From CAYFYS01 sp965202905 (lineage in GTDB: Bacteria; Pseudomonadota; Alphaproteobacteria; MPNO01), in assembly GCA_965202905.1 (NCBI GenBank), contig OZ241868.1:3224001-3288000 (forward strand): a DNA stretch of 64,000 bases. Reading direction: 5' to 3'. Both the position numbers and the translations under genes were made by a program. Numbering within the stretch: position 1 is the stretch's first letter; the number at the start of each line of letters is the position of its first letter. This document shows, in pieces, positions 17,326 through 26,329 of this stretch. The notes under the pieces are model-generated. The model searched no databases. It had not been told where the DNA came from and worked only from the letters and a program-made list of their open reading frames with translations.

Positions 17326-18804
17326 ATGGCCGCGCATAAAACCGGGTTGCAGCGCTTGGCGGCCGGACGCCGTTTCTGGACCGGGCTGTCCGCCCGCCTG
17401 CTCGTGCTGACGATTTTCTTCGTGATGCTGAGCGAGGTGTTCGTCTACGCGCCCTCGATCGGCCGCTACCGGCTGGTCTACATGCAGGAGCGGATCGCGG
17501 CGGCCCATCTCGCCTCGCTTGCGGCGCAGGCGCCGCACGAAGGGGCGGTCGCGGGCCCCCTGCTGCGCGAACTGCTCGATCACGCGCGCTCGCATGGCGT
17601 GGCGCTGCGGCGCGAGGCGTCCAAGGCGCTGATGCTGAGCGACGACATGCCGCCGCGCATCGACGTTACCTATGATCTGCGTCAGGCCGAGTTCTTCCCG
17701 CTGATCTGGGAAGCGCTGTTGGTGCTGGCGCGCGAGGAAAACCGGGTGATCCGCGTGGTCGCGCCGTCGCCCAAGTCGCCCGGCGTCCTGGTCGAGACCG
17801 TCATCGACGAGGCCCCGATGCGGGAGGAGATGTTCGACTATTCCAAGCGCATCCTCGTGCTGTCGATCATCATCTCGCTGATTACCGCATCGCTGGTCTA
17901 TCTCAGCCTGCAACTCCTGTTCGTCCGGCCGATGCTGGGCATCACCCAGTCGATGACCGCCTTCCGCGCCGATCCCGACGATGGCAGGGGTATGATCCGG
18001 CCGTCCCGGCGGTCCGACGAGATCGGGCGCGCCCAGCGCGAGTTGGCGAACATGCAGGAAGGGCTGCGCACCGCGCTCCAGCAGCGCTCGCGCCTGGCGG
18101 CGCTCGGCACCGCGGTGACCAAGATCAACCACGATTTGCGCAATATCCTGGCCAGCGCGCAGCTCGTCTCCGACCATATCGAGCTCAGCGCCGATCCCAA
18201 GGTGCGCAAGAGCGCGCCCACCCTGCTGGGCGCGCTCGACCGGGCGATCAAGATGTGCAGCCAGACGCTCGCCTATGCCCATGACGGCACGCCGGCGCCG
18301 GTCCACGTCTCCTTCGACATGCGCATGCTGGCCGCCGAGGTGGGCGGCGACATCCTGGAGTCCCAGTTCCCCGACGCCGCGTTCGAATGCGTCGTCCCGC
18401 CGGGCTTCGAGGTCGTGGCCGATCGCGACCAGATCTATCGGGTGCTCGGCAACATCGCGCTGAACGCTTTTCAGGCCGGCGCCCGCCGGGTCGCCGTCTC
18501 GGCCCGGCGCACCGACACCGCGGCATTGATCGAGATCGCCGATGACGGCCCGGGCCTGTCGGCCAAGGTGCGCGAGAACCTGTTCCGGCCGTTCTCCGGC
18601 TCCGGGCGGGTCGGCGGCACGGGGCTCGGGCTTTCGATCGCGCGCGATCTGATGCGAGGCCATGGCGGCGGCGTCCGGCTGATCCGGACCGGCGAGAGCG
18701 GCACGGTCTTCGAGCTCACTCTGCCGTTGGAGGCGTATGCCAGCGAGCACCGGGGCGAGCACCGGGCGATCGGGTCCGGCTTCCGGCCACGGCTCGACGC
18801 CTGA
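17326..18804 (+). CDS. Membrane sensor histidine kinase (orphan)
   Basis: A 492-residue two-component kinase. TM1 (about 24-40, LLVLTIFFVMLSEVFVY) and TM2 (about 177-200, ILVLSIIISLITASLVYLSL) flank a roughly 135-residue periplasmic sensor, then a HAMP segment. The phospho-acceptor is His in KINHDLRN (about residue 269). The ATPase domain shows the N-box NIALNAFQAG, G1 DDGPGL, F-box LFRPFSG and G2 GGTGLGLSIARD. No response regulator lies nearby, so its partner is unlinked. A 12-bp tandem duplication (18743-18766) adds SEHRGEHR at the C-terminus. Confidence 0.9.
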   Translation: MAAHKTGLQRLAAGRRFWTGLSARLLVLTIFFVMLSEVFVYAPSIGRYRLVYMQERIAAAHLASLAAQAPHEGAVAGPLLRELLDHARSHGVALRREASKALMLSDDMPPRIDVTYDLRQAEFFPLIWEALLVLAREENRVIRVVAPSPKSPGVLVETVIDEAPMREEMFDYSKRILVLSIIISLITASLVYLSLQLLFVRPMLGITQSMTAFRADPDDGRGMIRPSRRSDEIGRAQRELANMQEGLRTALQQRSRLAALGTAVTKINHDLRNILASAQLVSDHIELSADPKVRKSAPTLLGALDRAIKMCSQTLAYAHDGTPAPVHVSFDMRMLAAEVGGDILESQFPDAAFECVVPPGFEVVADRDQIYRVLGNIALNAFQAGARRVAVSARRTDTAALIEIADDGPGLSAKVRENLFRPFSGSGRVGGTGLGLSIARDLMRGHGGGVRLIRTGESGTVFELTLPLEAYASEHRGEHRAIGSGFRPRLDA

Positions 18805-18832
18805 ACCGTCCGCCGCGGTGTGCCGGCCGGGT

Positions 18833-19447
18833 TCAGCCGGTCCGGCGGGCGGTGAAATGGAAGATGTGCCAGTGCTTCGGCCGGCCGCTCCGGGTGAGGG
18901 CGTCGTCCTCCTCCTCGCGGAAGAATTCGATCTCGAAGCCGGCGAACAGCGCCTCGGCCCCGGCGCTTGTGCGGAAGGTGATCGAGGGATCGCCGAACCA
19001 CCCGTCGCGCTCGCCATAGAGCTGGCCGGCGAACCGTCCGCCCGGCGAAATCGCGCCCGTGATCCGGGTCCACAGCGCCGGGAAGGCCCCGGGCCGGCAG
19101 AGCGGCAGTGCGAAGCTCGAATTGATCAGGTCCGCGCGCGGGATTTCAGCATCCTCGAAGCGGCAGACCCTGGTGTCCAGCCGGCCCGTCGCCGGCAGGT
19201 CTCCACGCGCCCGCAACTCCTGGATCGCCGAGGCCTGCGCATCGATCGCCAGCACGCGCCAGCCCCGTCGCAGCAGTTCCACCGCGTCGCGCCCGCCGCC
19301 GCAGCCGAGGTCGACGGCGAACCCCGGCCCGGCCTCCCGATCGAAGGCGCCGAGCGCGCGGATCAGCGTCTCGCGCGGCGGCCGGGCGCCGGTCCTGGCG
19401 TAATAGGCGCGCCAGTCCTCGGCCGCGACGATCCGCCCGCCGCTCAA
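18833..19447 (-). CDS. Class I SAM-dependent methyltransferase
   Basis: A 204-residue Rossmann methyltransferase. SAM motif I is VDLGCGGGRDAVELL, with an acidic motif II (VLAIDAQ) and DLINSSFALP as motif IV. The length and the WHIFHF end resemble TehB/thiopurine-type small-molecule methyltransferases. The start is taken as TTG overlapping the HMG-CoA lyase stop (TTGA), which implies translational coupling. No ATG lies between that stop and motif I. The substrate is unknown. Confidence 0.78.
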   Translation of the reverse strand: MSGGRIVAAEDWRAYYARTGARPPRETLIRALGAFDREAGPGFAVDLGCGGGRDAVELLRRGWRVLAIDAQASAIQELRARGDLPATGRLDTRVCRFEDAEIPRADLINSSFALPLCRPGAFPALWTRITGAISPGGRFAGQLYGERDGWFGDPSITFRTSAGAEALFAGFEIEFFREEEDDALTRSGRPKHWHIFHFTARRTG

Positions 19448-20358
19448 GCGCGCAGCCCTGGCGGCGGAAAATTGCCTGCCCGGCTGACCAACGCCGGGAC
19501 CGGCCGGCCGAACTGCGCCTCGATCCAATGGGCGGTCTCGATCAGGGCATCGATATCCACGCCCGTCTCGATGCCCGAGCGCTCCAGCATGTAGACCAGA
19601 TCCTCGGTCGGGATGTTGCCGGTCGCAGCCGGGGCGAAGGGGCAGCCGCCGATTCCGCCTATGCTGGCATCGAGCGCATCCGCGCCCGCCTCGACGGCGG
19701 CGAAGGCGTTGGCGAGGCCGGTGTTGCGGGTGTTGTGGAAATGCCCGCGCAGGCGGATGTCGGGCGCGATGCGGGCGATTTCGGTGAACATTTCGCGCAC
19801 CTGAGTCGGGGCGGCAACGCCGATCGTATCGGCGATGCCGATCTCGAAAGCGCCGGCGCCGACGCACAGCCGCACCAGCTCGTGGACCCGTTCGGGCCGC
19901 ACCTCGCCCTGGAACGGACAGCCGAAGGCGGCGCTGAGCGTCAGGCTGAACCGGATGCCCGCGGCCCGGGCGGCCCGGGCGATGTCCTCGAAGACCGCGA
20001 TGCCCTGTTCGATGGTCGTGCCCTGGTTGCGCCGGGAGAATTCGTCCGAGGCGACGAGCGCGTAGTTCACCTCGCGGCAACCCGCCGCAACCGCCCGCTC
20101 GAAGCCGCGCAGATTGAGCACGAGGCCGATATAGGTGATGTCCTCGCGCGCAGGCAGCGCGGCCATCACCGCCTCGGCGTCGGCCATCTGGGGGACCCGC
20201 TTGGGGTTGACGAAGCTTGCCGCTTCCAGCCGGCGGATGCCGGCCGCGACCGCCTTGCCGATCAGCGCCACCTTGACCTCGGTGGACAGGATTTCTGGCT
20301 CGTTCTGCAGCCCGTCGCGGGCCGAGACCTCGATCAGCTCGATTCGGCGGGGCGGCAT
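19444..20358 (-). CDS. mvaB: Hydroxymethylglutaryl-CoA lyase family protein
   Basis: A 304-residue DRE-TIM metallolyase. The N-terminal SARDGLQNEP carries the conserved Arg-Asp pair, GHFHNTRNTG the metal His residues, and GIGGCPFAPAATGN the active-site Cys loop. HMG-CoA lyase splits HMG-CoA into acetoacetate and acetyl-CoA in leucine breakdown; close relatives act on other 3-hydroxy-acyl-CoAs. The second of two nearby ATGs is chosen because GGGAG lies 6 nt before it. The gene diverges from a CaiB-type CoA-transferase, a pairing that suggests activation of a dicarboxylic hydroxy acid followed by cleavage. Confidence 0.88.
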   Translation of the reverse strand: MPPRRIELIEVSARDGLQNEPEILSTEVKVALIGKAVAAGIRRLEAASFVNPKRVPQMADAEAVMAALPAREDITYIGLVLNLRGFERAVAAGCREVNYALVASDEFSRRNQGTTIEQGIAVFEDIARAARAAGIRFSLTLSAAFGCPFQGEVRPERVHELVRLCVGAGAFEIGIADTIGVAAPTQVREMFTEIARIAPDIRLRGHFHNTRNTGLANAFAAVEAGADALDASIGGIGGCPFAPAATGNIPTEDLVYMLERSGIETGVDIDALIETAHWIEAQFGRPVPALVSRAGNFPPPGLRA

Positions 20359-20378
20359 GGGCATCTCCCGGATCTCGG

Positions 20379-20404
20379 CTCGCGCGGATAACTCGCGCGG
20401 ATAA
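20379..20404. repeat. 13-bp perfect tandem duplication
   Basis: Two adjacent copies of ctcgcgcggataa (20379-20391, 20392-20404) lie in the divergent control region between the HMG-CoA lyase gene and the CoA-transferase gene. Confidence 0.9.
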
Positions 20405-20503
20405 TCGGACAAGCTTCGCCGGTTCTCAATCGAATTCAAGGCGCGGCGTTGACACCCGCCGGGACCGAACGCAATGATTCCGCATGCATGCAGGGACCCG
20501 TTG

Positions 20504-21718
20504 ATGGCTGGCCGGAACGAAGACCGTAAAGGACCGTTGAACGACCTCCGGGTGGTCGAGATGGGCCAGCTCATCGCCGGGCCGTTCTGCGGCCAGATCC
20601 TGGCCGATTTCGGGGCCGAGGTAATCAAGCTCGAGCAGCCCGGCTCGGGCGATCCGATGCGCGAATGGGGCTCGGAGAAGCCGCACGGCAAGGCGCTGTG
20701 GTTTCCGGTGCTGGCGCGCAACAAGAAGTCGGTCACGCTGAACGCACGCGAAGAAGAGGGCCAGGCGATCGTCCGGTCCCTGGTCGAGAAATCCGACATC
20801 GTGCTGGAGAATTTCCGGCCCGGCACGATGGAGCGCTGGAACCTCGGCTACGACGATCTCGTCAGGGTCAATCCGGGGATCGTCATGGTGCGGGTCAGCG
20901 GCTACGGCCAGACGGGGCCCTACGCCCGGCGCGCAGGCTACGGCGCGATCGGCGAAGCGATGGGCGGGCTGCGCTATGTGGTGGGCGATCCCGCCACCCC
21001 GCCGAGCCGGATGGGCATCTCGATCGGCGATACGCTGGCGGCCACGTTCGCCGCGCTCGGCGCGATGATGGCGATCCACAACCGGGAGCGCACCGGCCGC
21101 GGCCAGGTGGTCGACAGCGCGATCTACGAAGCGGTGCTGGCGGTGATGGAATGCCTGGTCACCGAATACGACATCGGCGGTTACGTGCGCGAGCGCACCG
21201 GCTCGATCCTGCCGATGATCGCACCCTCGAACGTCTACATGGCGGGCGACGGGCGGATGGTGCTGATCGCGGCCAACCAGGACACCGTCTTCAAGCGCCT
21301 GGCCGAGGCCATGAACCGGCCCGACCTTGCCGGGGACCCGCGCTATGCGAGCCATACCGCGCGCGGCGCCAACCAGGCCGGGCTCGATGGGCTGATCTCG
21401 GACTGGGCGGCCACGATGGACGCCGGCGCCCTGACCGAGCGCCTCAACGAGCACGGAATTCCCAACGGCGACATCTACCGCGCGCCCGAAATGCTTGAGG
21501 ACGCCCACTTCAAGGCGCGCGAGGCGATCGTGCGGCTGATCGATCCGATCCTCGGCCCGATGCGTATGCAGAACGTCGCGCCGAAGCTCTCGGACACCCC
21601 GGGCGCGGTGCGTCGCACCGCGCCCGCGCTCGGCGAACACAACGAGGAGATCCTGGGCGGTCTGCTGGGGCTGGATGCGGCCACACGCCGGCGGCTGGCG
21701 GGTTCGGGCGTTATCTGA
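20504..21718 (+). CDS. Family III (CaiB/BaiF) CoA-transferase
   Basis: A 404-residue class III CoA-transferase. The N-terminal block LRVVEMGQLIAGPFCGQILA, then GAEVIKLEQPGSGDPMR, and SGYGQTGPYARRAGYGAIGEA are hallmark stretches. These enzymes move CoA between acyl-CoA and free acids through an interlocked dimer. The divergent HMG-CoA lyase suggests a substrate such as a hydroxymethylglutarate-type acid, but this is inference. The ATG at 20504 has AGGGA 8 nt upstream; an earlier in-frame ATG at 20474 lacks one. Confidence 0.88.
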   Translation: MAGRNEDRKGPLNDLRVVEMGQLIAGPFCGQILADFGAEVIKLEQPGSGDPMREWGSEKPHGKALWFPVLARNKKSVTLNAREEEGQAIVRSLVEKSDIVLENFRPGTMERWNLGYDDLVRVNPGIVMVRVSGYGQTGPYARRAGYGAIGEAMGGLRYVVGDPATPPSRMGISIGDTLAATFAALGAMMAIHNRERTGRGQVVDSAIYEAVLAVMECLVTEYDIGGYVRERTGSILPMIAPSNVYMAGDGRMVLIAANQDTVFKRLAEAMNRPDLAGDPRYASHTARGANQAGLDGLISDWAATMDAGALTERLNEHGIPNGDIYRAPEMLEDAHFKAREAIVRLIDPILGPMRMQNVAPKLSDTPGAVRRTAPALGEHNEEILGGLLGLDAATRRRLAGSGVI

Positions 21719-21756
21719 GACCGGCGCGACGCGGACCGCCACGGGAAGGCCGGCGG

Positions 21757-22377
21757 TCACTCGAGCGGCTTCATGATGTGTTCACGATAGCCCGGCCGTT
21801 CGGCGAGCCGATCGTACCAGCGGGCGAGGTTGTCATAGTCCTCGCGCACGATGTCCATGCTATACCAGCGATAGGCGGCGATGCCGACCGGGATGTCGCC
21901 CATCGTGAAGCTCTCGCCGGTCACGAACGACCGGCCGGCCAGGGCGCTGTCCAGAATACCGAACAGGACCGCCAGCCGGTCGCGCGCCACAGCGATCGCG
22001 GCCGGGTCGCGCCGCTCGGGCGGGGTGCGCACCAGCCCGCGGAAAACCACTCCCATCGACGGGCTCAGCGTCGAGATCTGCCAGTCCATCCAGCGCTCGG
22101 CATCGGCCCGCACGCGCGCATCGTTGGGCCACAACCCGCACGCGCCACGGGTTGCGGCGAGGTAGCGCAGGCAGGAATTGGACTCCCACAGCACGAAGCC
22201 GTCATCGACGATCGTCGGCACCAGCCCGTTGGGGTTGATCTCCAGATACGCGGGCCGGTCGTTGCCGCCGAACGGCCCGCCGATATCGCTGCGCTCGAAG
22301 TCCAGCCCCAGCTCGGCCGCGCCCCACAGCACCTTCTGGACGTTGGCCGAGGTCGCACGGCCGAGAATTTTGAGCAT
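21757..22377 (-). CDS. Glutathione S-transferase family protein (second of a tandem pair)
   Basis: A 206-residue GST. The thioredoxin-like N-terminal domain starts MLKILGRATSANVQKV, with the glutathione-binding NPNGLVPTIVDD and WESNSCLRYLA. The helical C-terminal domain ends with TMGDIPVGIAAYRW. It shares the first 16 residues almost unchanged with the upstream gene and overlaps its stop by one base (TGATG). The substrate is unknown; the pair looks like a local duplication. Confidence 0.88.
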   Translation of the reverse strand: MLKILGRATSANVQKVLWGAAELGLDFERSDIGGPFGGNDRPAYLEINPNGLVPTIVDDGFVLWESNSCLRYLAATRGACGLWPNDARVRADAERWMDWQISTLSPSMGVVFRGLVRTPPERRDPAAIAVARDRLAVLFGILDSALAGRSFVTGESFTMGDIPVGIAAYRWYSMDIVREDYDNLARWYDRLAERPGYREHIMKPLE

Positions 22378-23000
22378 CACGCGAGCCCGATATCGACCAC
22401 GTGCCTGATGAAAGCGGGCCGCGCCGAGACCAGATCGTACCAGCGCCGCAGATGGGGATTGTCCGCGCGCTCGATGTCGAGGTTGAACCAGCGATAGCTC
22501 AGGATGGCCGGCGGGATGTCGCCCATGGTGATCGCCTCGCCGGCGATATATTCGTTGCCGGAGAGATGGGCGTCGAGCATCGCCATCTTGGCGCCCCAGT
22601 TGACGCGGGCGTTCTCGATCCGCTCCGGATCGCGCTCCTCCGGCGGGGTACGGATCAGGCCGTGGAAGACCGGGACATGAGCCGGCGCCAGGGTGCCGAG
22701 CGACCAGTCCATCCACTGATTCGCCCGGGCGCGGGCCTTCAGGTCGGTCGGGTACCAGGCGCCCGCCGCGTGGCCGGAGGCGAGATAGCGCAGGCAGCTA
22801 TTGGACTCCCAGATCACGAACCCGTCGTCGATCAGGGTCGGCACCAGGCCGTTCGGGTTGAGCGTCAGGTACTCGGCCCGGTCGTTGCCGCCATAGGGAC
22901 CGCCGATGTCCTCGCGCTCGACCGGCAATCCGATCTCCTCGCACAGCCAGACGACTTTCTGGACGTTGGACGACGTGGCCCGGCCCAAGATCTTCAACAT
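22377..23000 (-). CDS. Glutathione S-transferase family protein (first of a tandem pair)
   Basis: A 207-residue GST, paralogous to the next gene. The shared features are MLKILGRATSSNVQKV, NPNGLVPTLIDDG, WESNSCLRYLA and TMGDIPPAILSYRW. The ATG at 23000 is preceded by GGGGGAG with good spacing; a TTG 15 bp earlier is unlikely. It follows the RlmI-like gene by 28 bp, so all three may be one transcript. A Ser in the N-terminal helix (SSNVQ) is the likely catalytic residue. Confidence 0.88.
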   Translation of the reverse strand: MLKILGRATSSNVQKVVWLCEEIGLPVEREDIGGPYGGNDRAEYLTLNPNGLVPTLIDDGFVIWESNSCLRYLASGHAAGAWYPTDLKARARANQWMDWSLGTLAPAHVPVFHGLIRTPPEERDPERIENARVNWGAKMAMLDAHLSGNEYIAGEAITMGDIPPAILSYRWFNLDIERADNPHLRRWYDLVSARPAFIRHVVDIGLA

Positions 23001-23028
23001 TGTTGGCTCCCCCAAGACGTTCGATGGA

Positions 23029-24261
23029 TTAATCGAGACCGAGCAGCGCCGTCTTCAAATAGGCGCTTTCGGGCAGATAGGGATGGACCGGATGGTCCGG
23101 CGCCGCACCGCCGGCATGAAGAATGCGGCCGCTGCGCCCGGCATCGCGCAGCGCGCCGCGGACGGCCTCGGCGAAATGCGCCGCATCGACCTGGTGCGAG
23201 CACGAGGCCGCGAACAGGAATCCGCAGGGCGCGACCAGCCGGGCGGCCAGTCGGAACAGCTTGCGGTAGCCCTTGAGCCCGCTGGGCAGGTCTTTGCGCG
23301 ACTTCACGAAGGCCGGCGGGTCGGCGATGACGATATCGAAGCGCCGGCCTTCGCCGGCGAAGTCTTCGAGCGTGCGAAATGCTTCGCCGCGAACGAACGC
23401 GCAGCGCACGGCGACGCCGTTCAGGCCGGCCGCCGCCCCGGCCAGTTCGAGCGCCGGCGCCGAGCGGTCGAGACAGGTCACCGAAGACGCGCCGGCGATC
23501 GCCGCCTGGATGCCGAACCCGCCGAGATAGCTGTAGACGTCGAGCACGCTGGCCCCGCCGGCCGCGAGCCGGGCCAGGCGCGCGCGGTTCTCGCGGTGAT
23601 CGAAGAACCAGCCGGTTTTTTGGCCGGCGCCGGGATCGCACAGGAAGCGGGCGCCGTTCTCTTCGACCGGAATGGGTCCGTCGGTCGGGACGCCGAAATA
23701 TCGGATTTCGGCCTCCAGCCCTTCCATCGACCGGGCGGCACTGTCGTTCTTGAGTACCACCGCGCGGGGCGCCAGCACGTCGTCCACCGCCTCCATCAGC
23801 GGCCCCGCCAGCCGGTCCATGCCGGCGGTGTTGAGCTGCAGGACGCAGACCTCGCCATAGCGGTCGAGCACCAGCCCCGGCAGCCCGTCGGCCTCCGACC
23901 AGGCGAGCCGGTAGTAGGGAGCCTCGAACAGCCGTTCGCGCAGGGCAAGCGCGGCGCGCAGCCGCGCGGCGAGGAACGCGCGATCGATCTCCGCCTCGGG
24001 ATCCGCGGTCAACCGCCGCGCGCTGATCAGCGGATGAGGGTTGAACGTCGCGGCCCCGATGCCGCCGCCCGCGTGATCCCTGAGCGCGACGATCGTGCCC
24101 GGCGCGATCGCCTTGACCTCCCGGGTCATCTGGATCTCGTTGGAATACGCCCAGGGGTGGCCGGCCCGCATGCGCTTTTGACGCCCCGCCGCGAGGCGGA
24201 CATCCGGGCGCCCGGTGGCCGCACCGGCGTCCGCGGGCGTTGCAAGATCGACCGTGATCAT
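23029..24261 (-). CDS. RlmI-like class I rRNA methyltransferase (PUA domain)
   Basis: A 410-residue protein of the RlmI/YccW group, which methylates a cytosine at C5 in 23S rRNA. An N-terminal PUA-type domain (LAAGRQKRMRAGHPWAYSNE) leads to an EEHEA-like strand region. The SAM domain has VLDVYSYLGGFGIQAA (motif I), an acidic CLDRS (motif II) and IADPPAF (motif IV), with ASCSH near the catalytic region. The order matches the family. The specific rRNA site is inferred from family membership only. Confidence 0.85.
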   Translation of the reverse strand: MITVDLATPADAGAATGRPDVRLAAGRQKRMRAGHPWAYSNEIQMTREVKAIAPGTIVALRDHAGGGIGAATFNPHPLISARRLTADPEAEIDRAFLAARLRAALALRERLFEAPYYRLAWSEADGLPGLVLDRYGEVCVLQLNTAGMDRLAGPLMEAVDDVLAPRAVVLKNDSAARSMEGLEAEIRYFGVPTDGPIPVEENGARFLCDPGAGQKTGWFFDHRENRARLARLAAGGASVLDVYSYLGGFGIQAAIAGASSVTCLDRSAPALELAGAAAGLNGVAVRCAFVRGEAFRTLEDFAGEGRRFDIVIADPPAFVKSRKDLPSGLKGYRKLFRLAARLVAPCGFLFAASCSHQVDAAHFAEAVRGALRDAGRSGRILHAGGAAPDHPVHPYLPESAYLKTALLGLD

Positions 24262-24504
24262 GGCGCGCAGTCTATCCGGCCCGGTCGCCGACCGCCACGC
24301 CTTCGCGCCGGGGATCGACGCCGTCCTCGATCCCGGCCGGCCCGTTGCGGTCGATGTTGCCGCGGACCGGACGGCATCGTGAGCCGGCAAGCGGGCAATC
24401 GACGGCATTTCGCAATCGTCCGAAAGGGTCTAAAAGACGATGTTGCGAAGCGGGCGCTGGGCGCCGTTGGGGCGGCGCCGCCGGATGGGTGACGAGAGGG
24501 TGAC

Positions 24505-25341
24505 ATGAGCGTGGCGACCCAACGCGATCGCATGACCGTTCCAGCGCTCCGCGGCCGCAAGGAAGGCACGCCGATCGTCGCCTTGACAGCCTATACCGCA
24601 CCGCAAGCCAAGATGCTGGATCCCCATGTCGACATTCTGCTGGTCGGTGACTCGCTGGGCATGGTCGTCTATGGCTTGGACTCCACGCTCGGCGTGAGCC
24701 TGGAGATGATGATCGCCCACGGCGCGGCGGTCGTGCGCGGCTCTGCGCAGGCCTGCGTCATCGTCGACATGCCCTTTGCGAGCTACCAGGAATCGCCGGC
24801 CCAGGCCTACCGCAACGCCGCCCGGGTGATGGTCGAGGCCGGCTGCGCCGGGGTGAAGCTCGAAGGCGGCGCCGAGATGGCGCCGACCGTCGAGTTCCTG
24901 ACCCGCCGGTCGATCCCGGTGATGGGCCATGTCGGGCTGATGCCGCAATCGGTCAACGCCTATGGCGGTTTCCGGGTGCAGGGTCGCGGCAACGACGATG
25001 CGCGCGCGATCCTCGCCGATGCGCGCGCCATCGCCGATGCCGGAGCGTTCTCCATCGTCATCGAGGGCGTGGTCGAGCCGGTGGCGCGCGAGATCACCGC
25101 CGTGGTCGCGGTCCCGACCATCGGGATCGGCGCCTCGCCGCATTGCGACGGCCAGGTGCTGGTGACCGAGGACATGGCCGGGCTGTTCTCCGACTTCACG
25201 CCGCGCTTCGTCCGCCGCTATGCGGAGCTCGGCGATGCGCTGTCCGCCGCGGCCGCGGACTACGCCCGCGACGTTCGCGAGCGGCGCTTCCCCGGGCCGG
25301 AGAATTGCTTCGGCGCGCCCAAGCGGGCCAGGCTCGCCTGA
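24505..25341 (+). CDS. panB: 3-methyl-2-oxobutanoate hydroxymethyltransferase
   Basis: PanB, 278 residues, makes ketopantoate from alpha-ketoisovalerate and methylenetetrahydrofolate in the coenzyme A pathway. Signatures are LTAYTAPQAKMLD, LLVGDSLGMVVYG (Mg-binding Asp), GAAVVRG, VKLEGG, MGHVGLMPQSVNAYGGFRVQ and the catalytic Glu in IVIEGVVEP. GAGGG precedes the ATG. panC follows 38 bp downstream, so the two form the usual pantothenate operon. Confidence 0.96.
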   Translation: MSVATQRDRMTVPALRGRKEGTPIVALTAYTAPQAKMLDPHVDILLVGDSLGMVVYGLDSTLGVSLEMMIAHGAAVVRGSAQACVIVDMPFASYQESPAQAYRNAARVMVEAGCAGVKLEGGAEMAPTVEFLTRRSIPVMGHVGLMPQSVNAYGGFRVQGRGNDDARAILADARAIADAGAFSIVIEGVVEPVAREITAVVAVPTIGIGASPHCDGQVLVTEDMAGLFSDFTPRFVRRYAELGDALSAAAADYARDVRERRFPGPENCFGAPKRARLA

Positions 25342-25379
25342 TCCGACGGAAGCCGGGAACCGACGCCGGCCGCCGGGCC

Positions 25380-26258
25380 ATGGAGGCCATGGAGATCGTC
25401 CGCACCTCCGGGAATGTACGCGCCGTGGTGCGCGTCTGGCGCGCGCGCGGCCTCTCCGTCGGTCTGGTCCCGACGATGGGCGCCATCCATGCCGGACATC
25501 TTGCGCTGGTCGAGGCGGCGCGGCGTGAGGCCGACCGGGTGGTGGTCAGCCTGTTCGTCAACCCCAGACAGTTCAGCCCAGGCGAGGATCTCGCGTCCTA
25601 TCCGCGCGACGAAGCGGCCGATGCTGCGCTGCTGGCCGCCGCCGGGGCCGGCCTCTTGTTCGCACCGGGCCAGGCCGAGGTTTATCCGGACGGGTTCGGC
25701 ACCACGATCGCCATCGGCGGGCTGGCCGAGCGCCTGTGTGGCGCCTTCCGTCCCGGACATTTCGCGGGCGTCGCCACCGTGGTTGCGAAGCTGTTCAACA
25801 TGGTCGGACCCGATTTCGCCTGGTTCGGCGAAAAGGACTACCAGCAGCTCCAGGTGATCAGGCGCCTCGTCCGCGATCTCGACCTGCCGGTCGCGGTGCG
25901 CGGCGTGGCGACCGTGCGCGAGCCGGACGGCTTGGCGCTGTCCTCGCGCAACGCCTATCTGAGCCCGGCCGAACGCCGGGCCGCGCCGGCGCTTTATGCG
26001 TCGCTGACGGCGCTGTCGGAGGCCCTGGGCGCCGGCACGGGCGACGTTACGGGACAGATTGCGCGGGCGGCCGGGTCTTTGCGCGGCGCCGGGTTCGACC
26101 CGATCGACTACGTTGCCGTCGTGGATGCGGAGACAATGGACCCGCTGGCCGGCCCGATTTCCCGTCCGGGCCGGGCGCTGGCGGCCGCAAGGCTCGGCCG
26201 GGCGCGCCTGATCGACAACGTCGCAATCCTTCCGCGCGGCTTGATTGAGCGCGCTTGA
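25380..26258 (+). CDS. panC: Pantothenate synthetase
   Basis: PanC, about 292 residues, joins pantoate and beta-alanine with ATP. The HIGH-type motif is PTMGAIHAGHLALV and the later FVNPRQF, WFGEKDYQQL and SSRNAYLSP are all present. Two ATGs nine bases apart (25380, 25389) sit in a small duplication (ggccatgga twice). Neither has a clear ribosome-binding site, so the exact start is uncertain by three residues. It ends just before the flavin reductase gene. Confidence 0.95.
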   Translation: MEAMEIVRTSGNVRAVVRVWRARGLSVGLVPTMGAIHAGHLALVEAARREADRVVVSLFVNPRQFSPGEDLASYPRDEAADAALLAAAGAGLLFAPGQAEVYPDGFGTTIAIGGLAERLCGAFRPGHFAGVATVVAKLFNMVGPDFAWFGEKDYQQLQVIRRLVRDLDLPVAVRGVATVREPDGLALSSRNAYLSPAERRAAPALYASLTALSEALGAGTGDVTGQIARAAGSLRGAGFDPIDYVAVVDAETMDPLAGPISRPGRALAAARLGRARLIDNVAILPRGLIERA

Positions 26259-26329
26259 TCGACCGGGGTTTGTCCCCCCGGCCAGGCATGGGATACTCGC
26301 CCGCAGTTTCGGTAACGGGACGCGGGCAG

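Noticed and set aside
24272..24370. A short minus-strand stretch (..DGVDPRREGVAVGD..) like the end of a gamma-glutamyltransferase.
   Set aside because: Too short and without any other matching block; could be chance.
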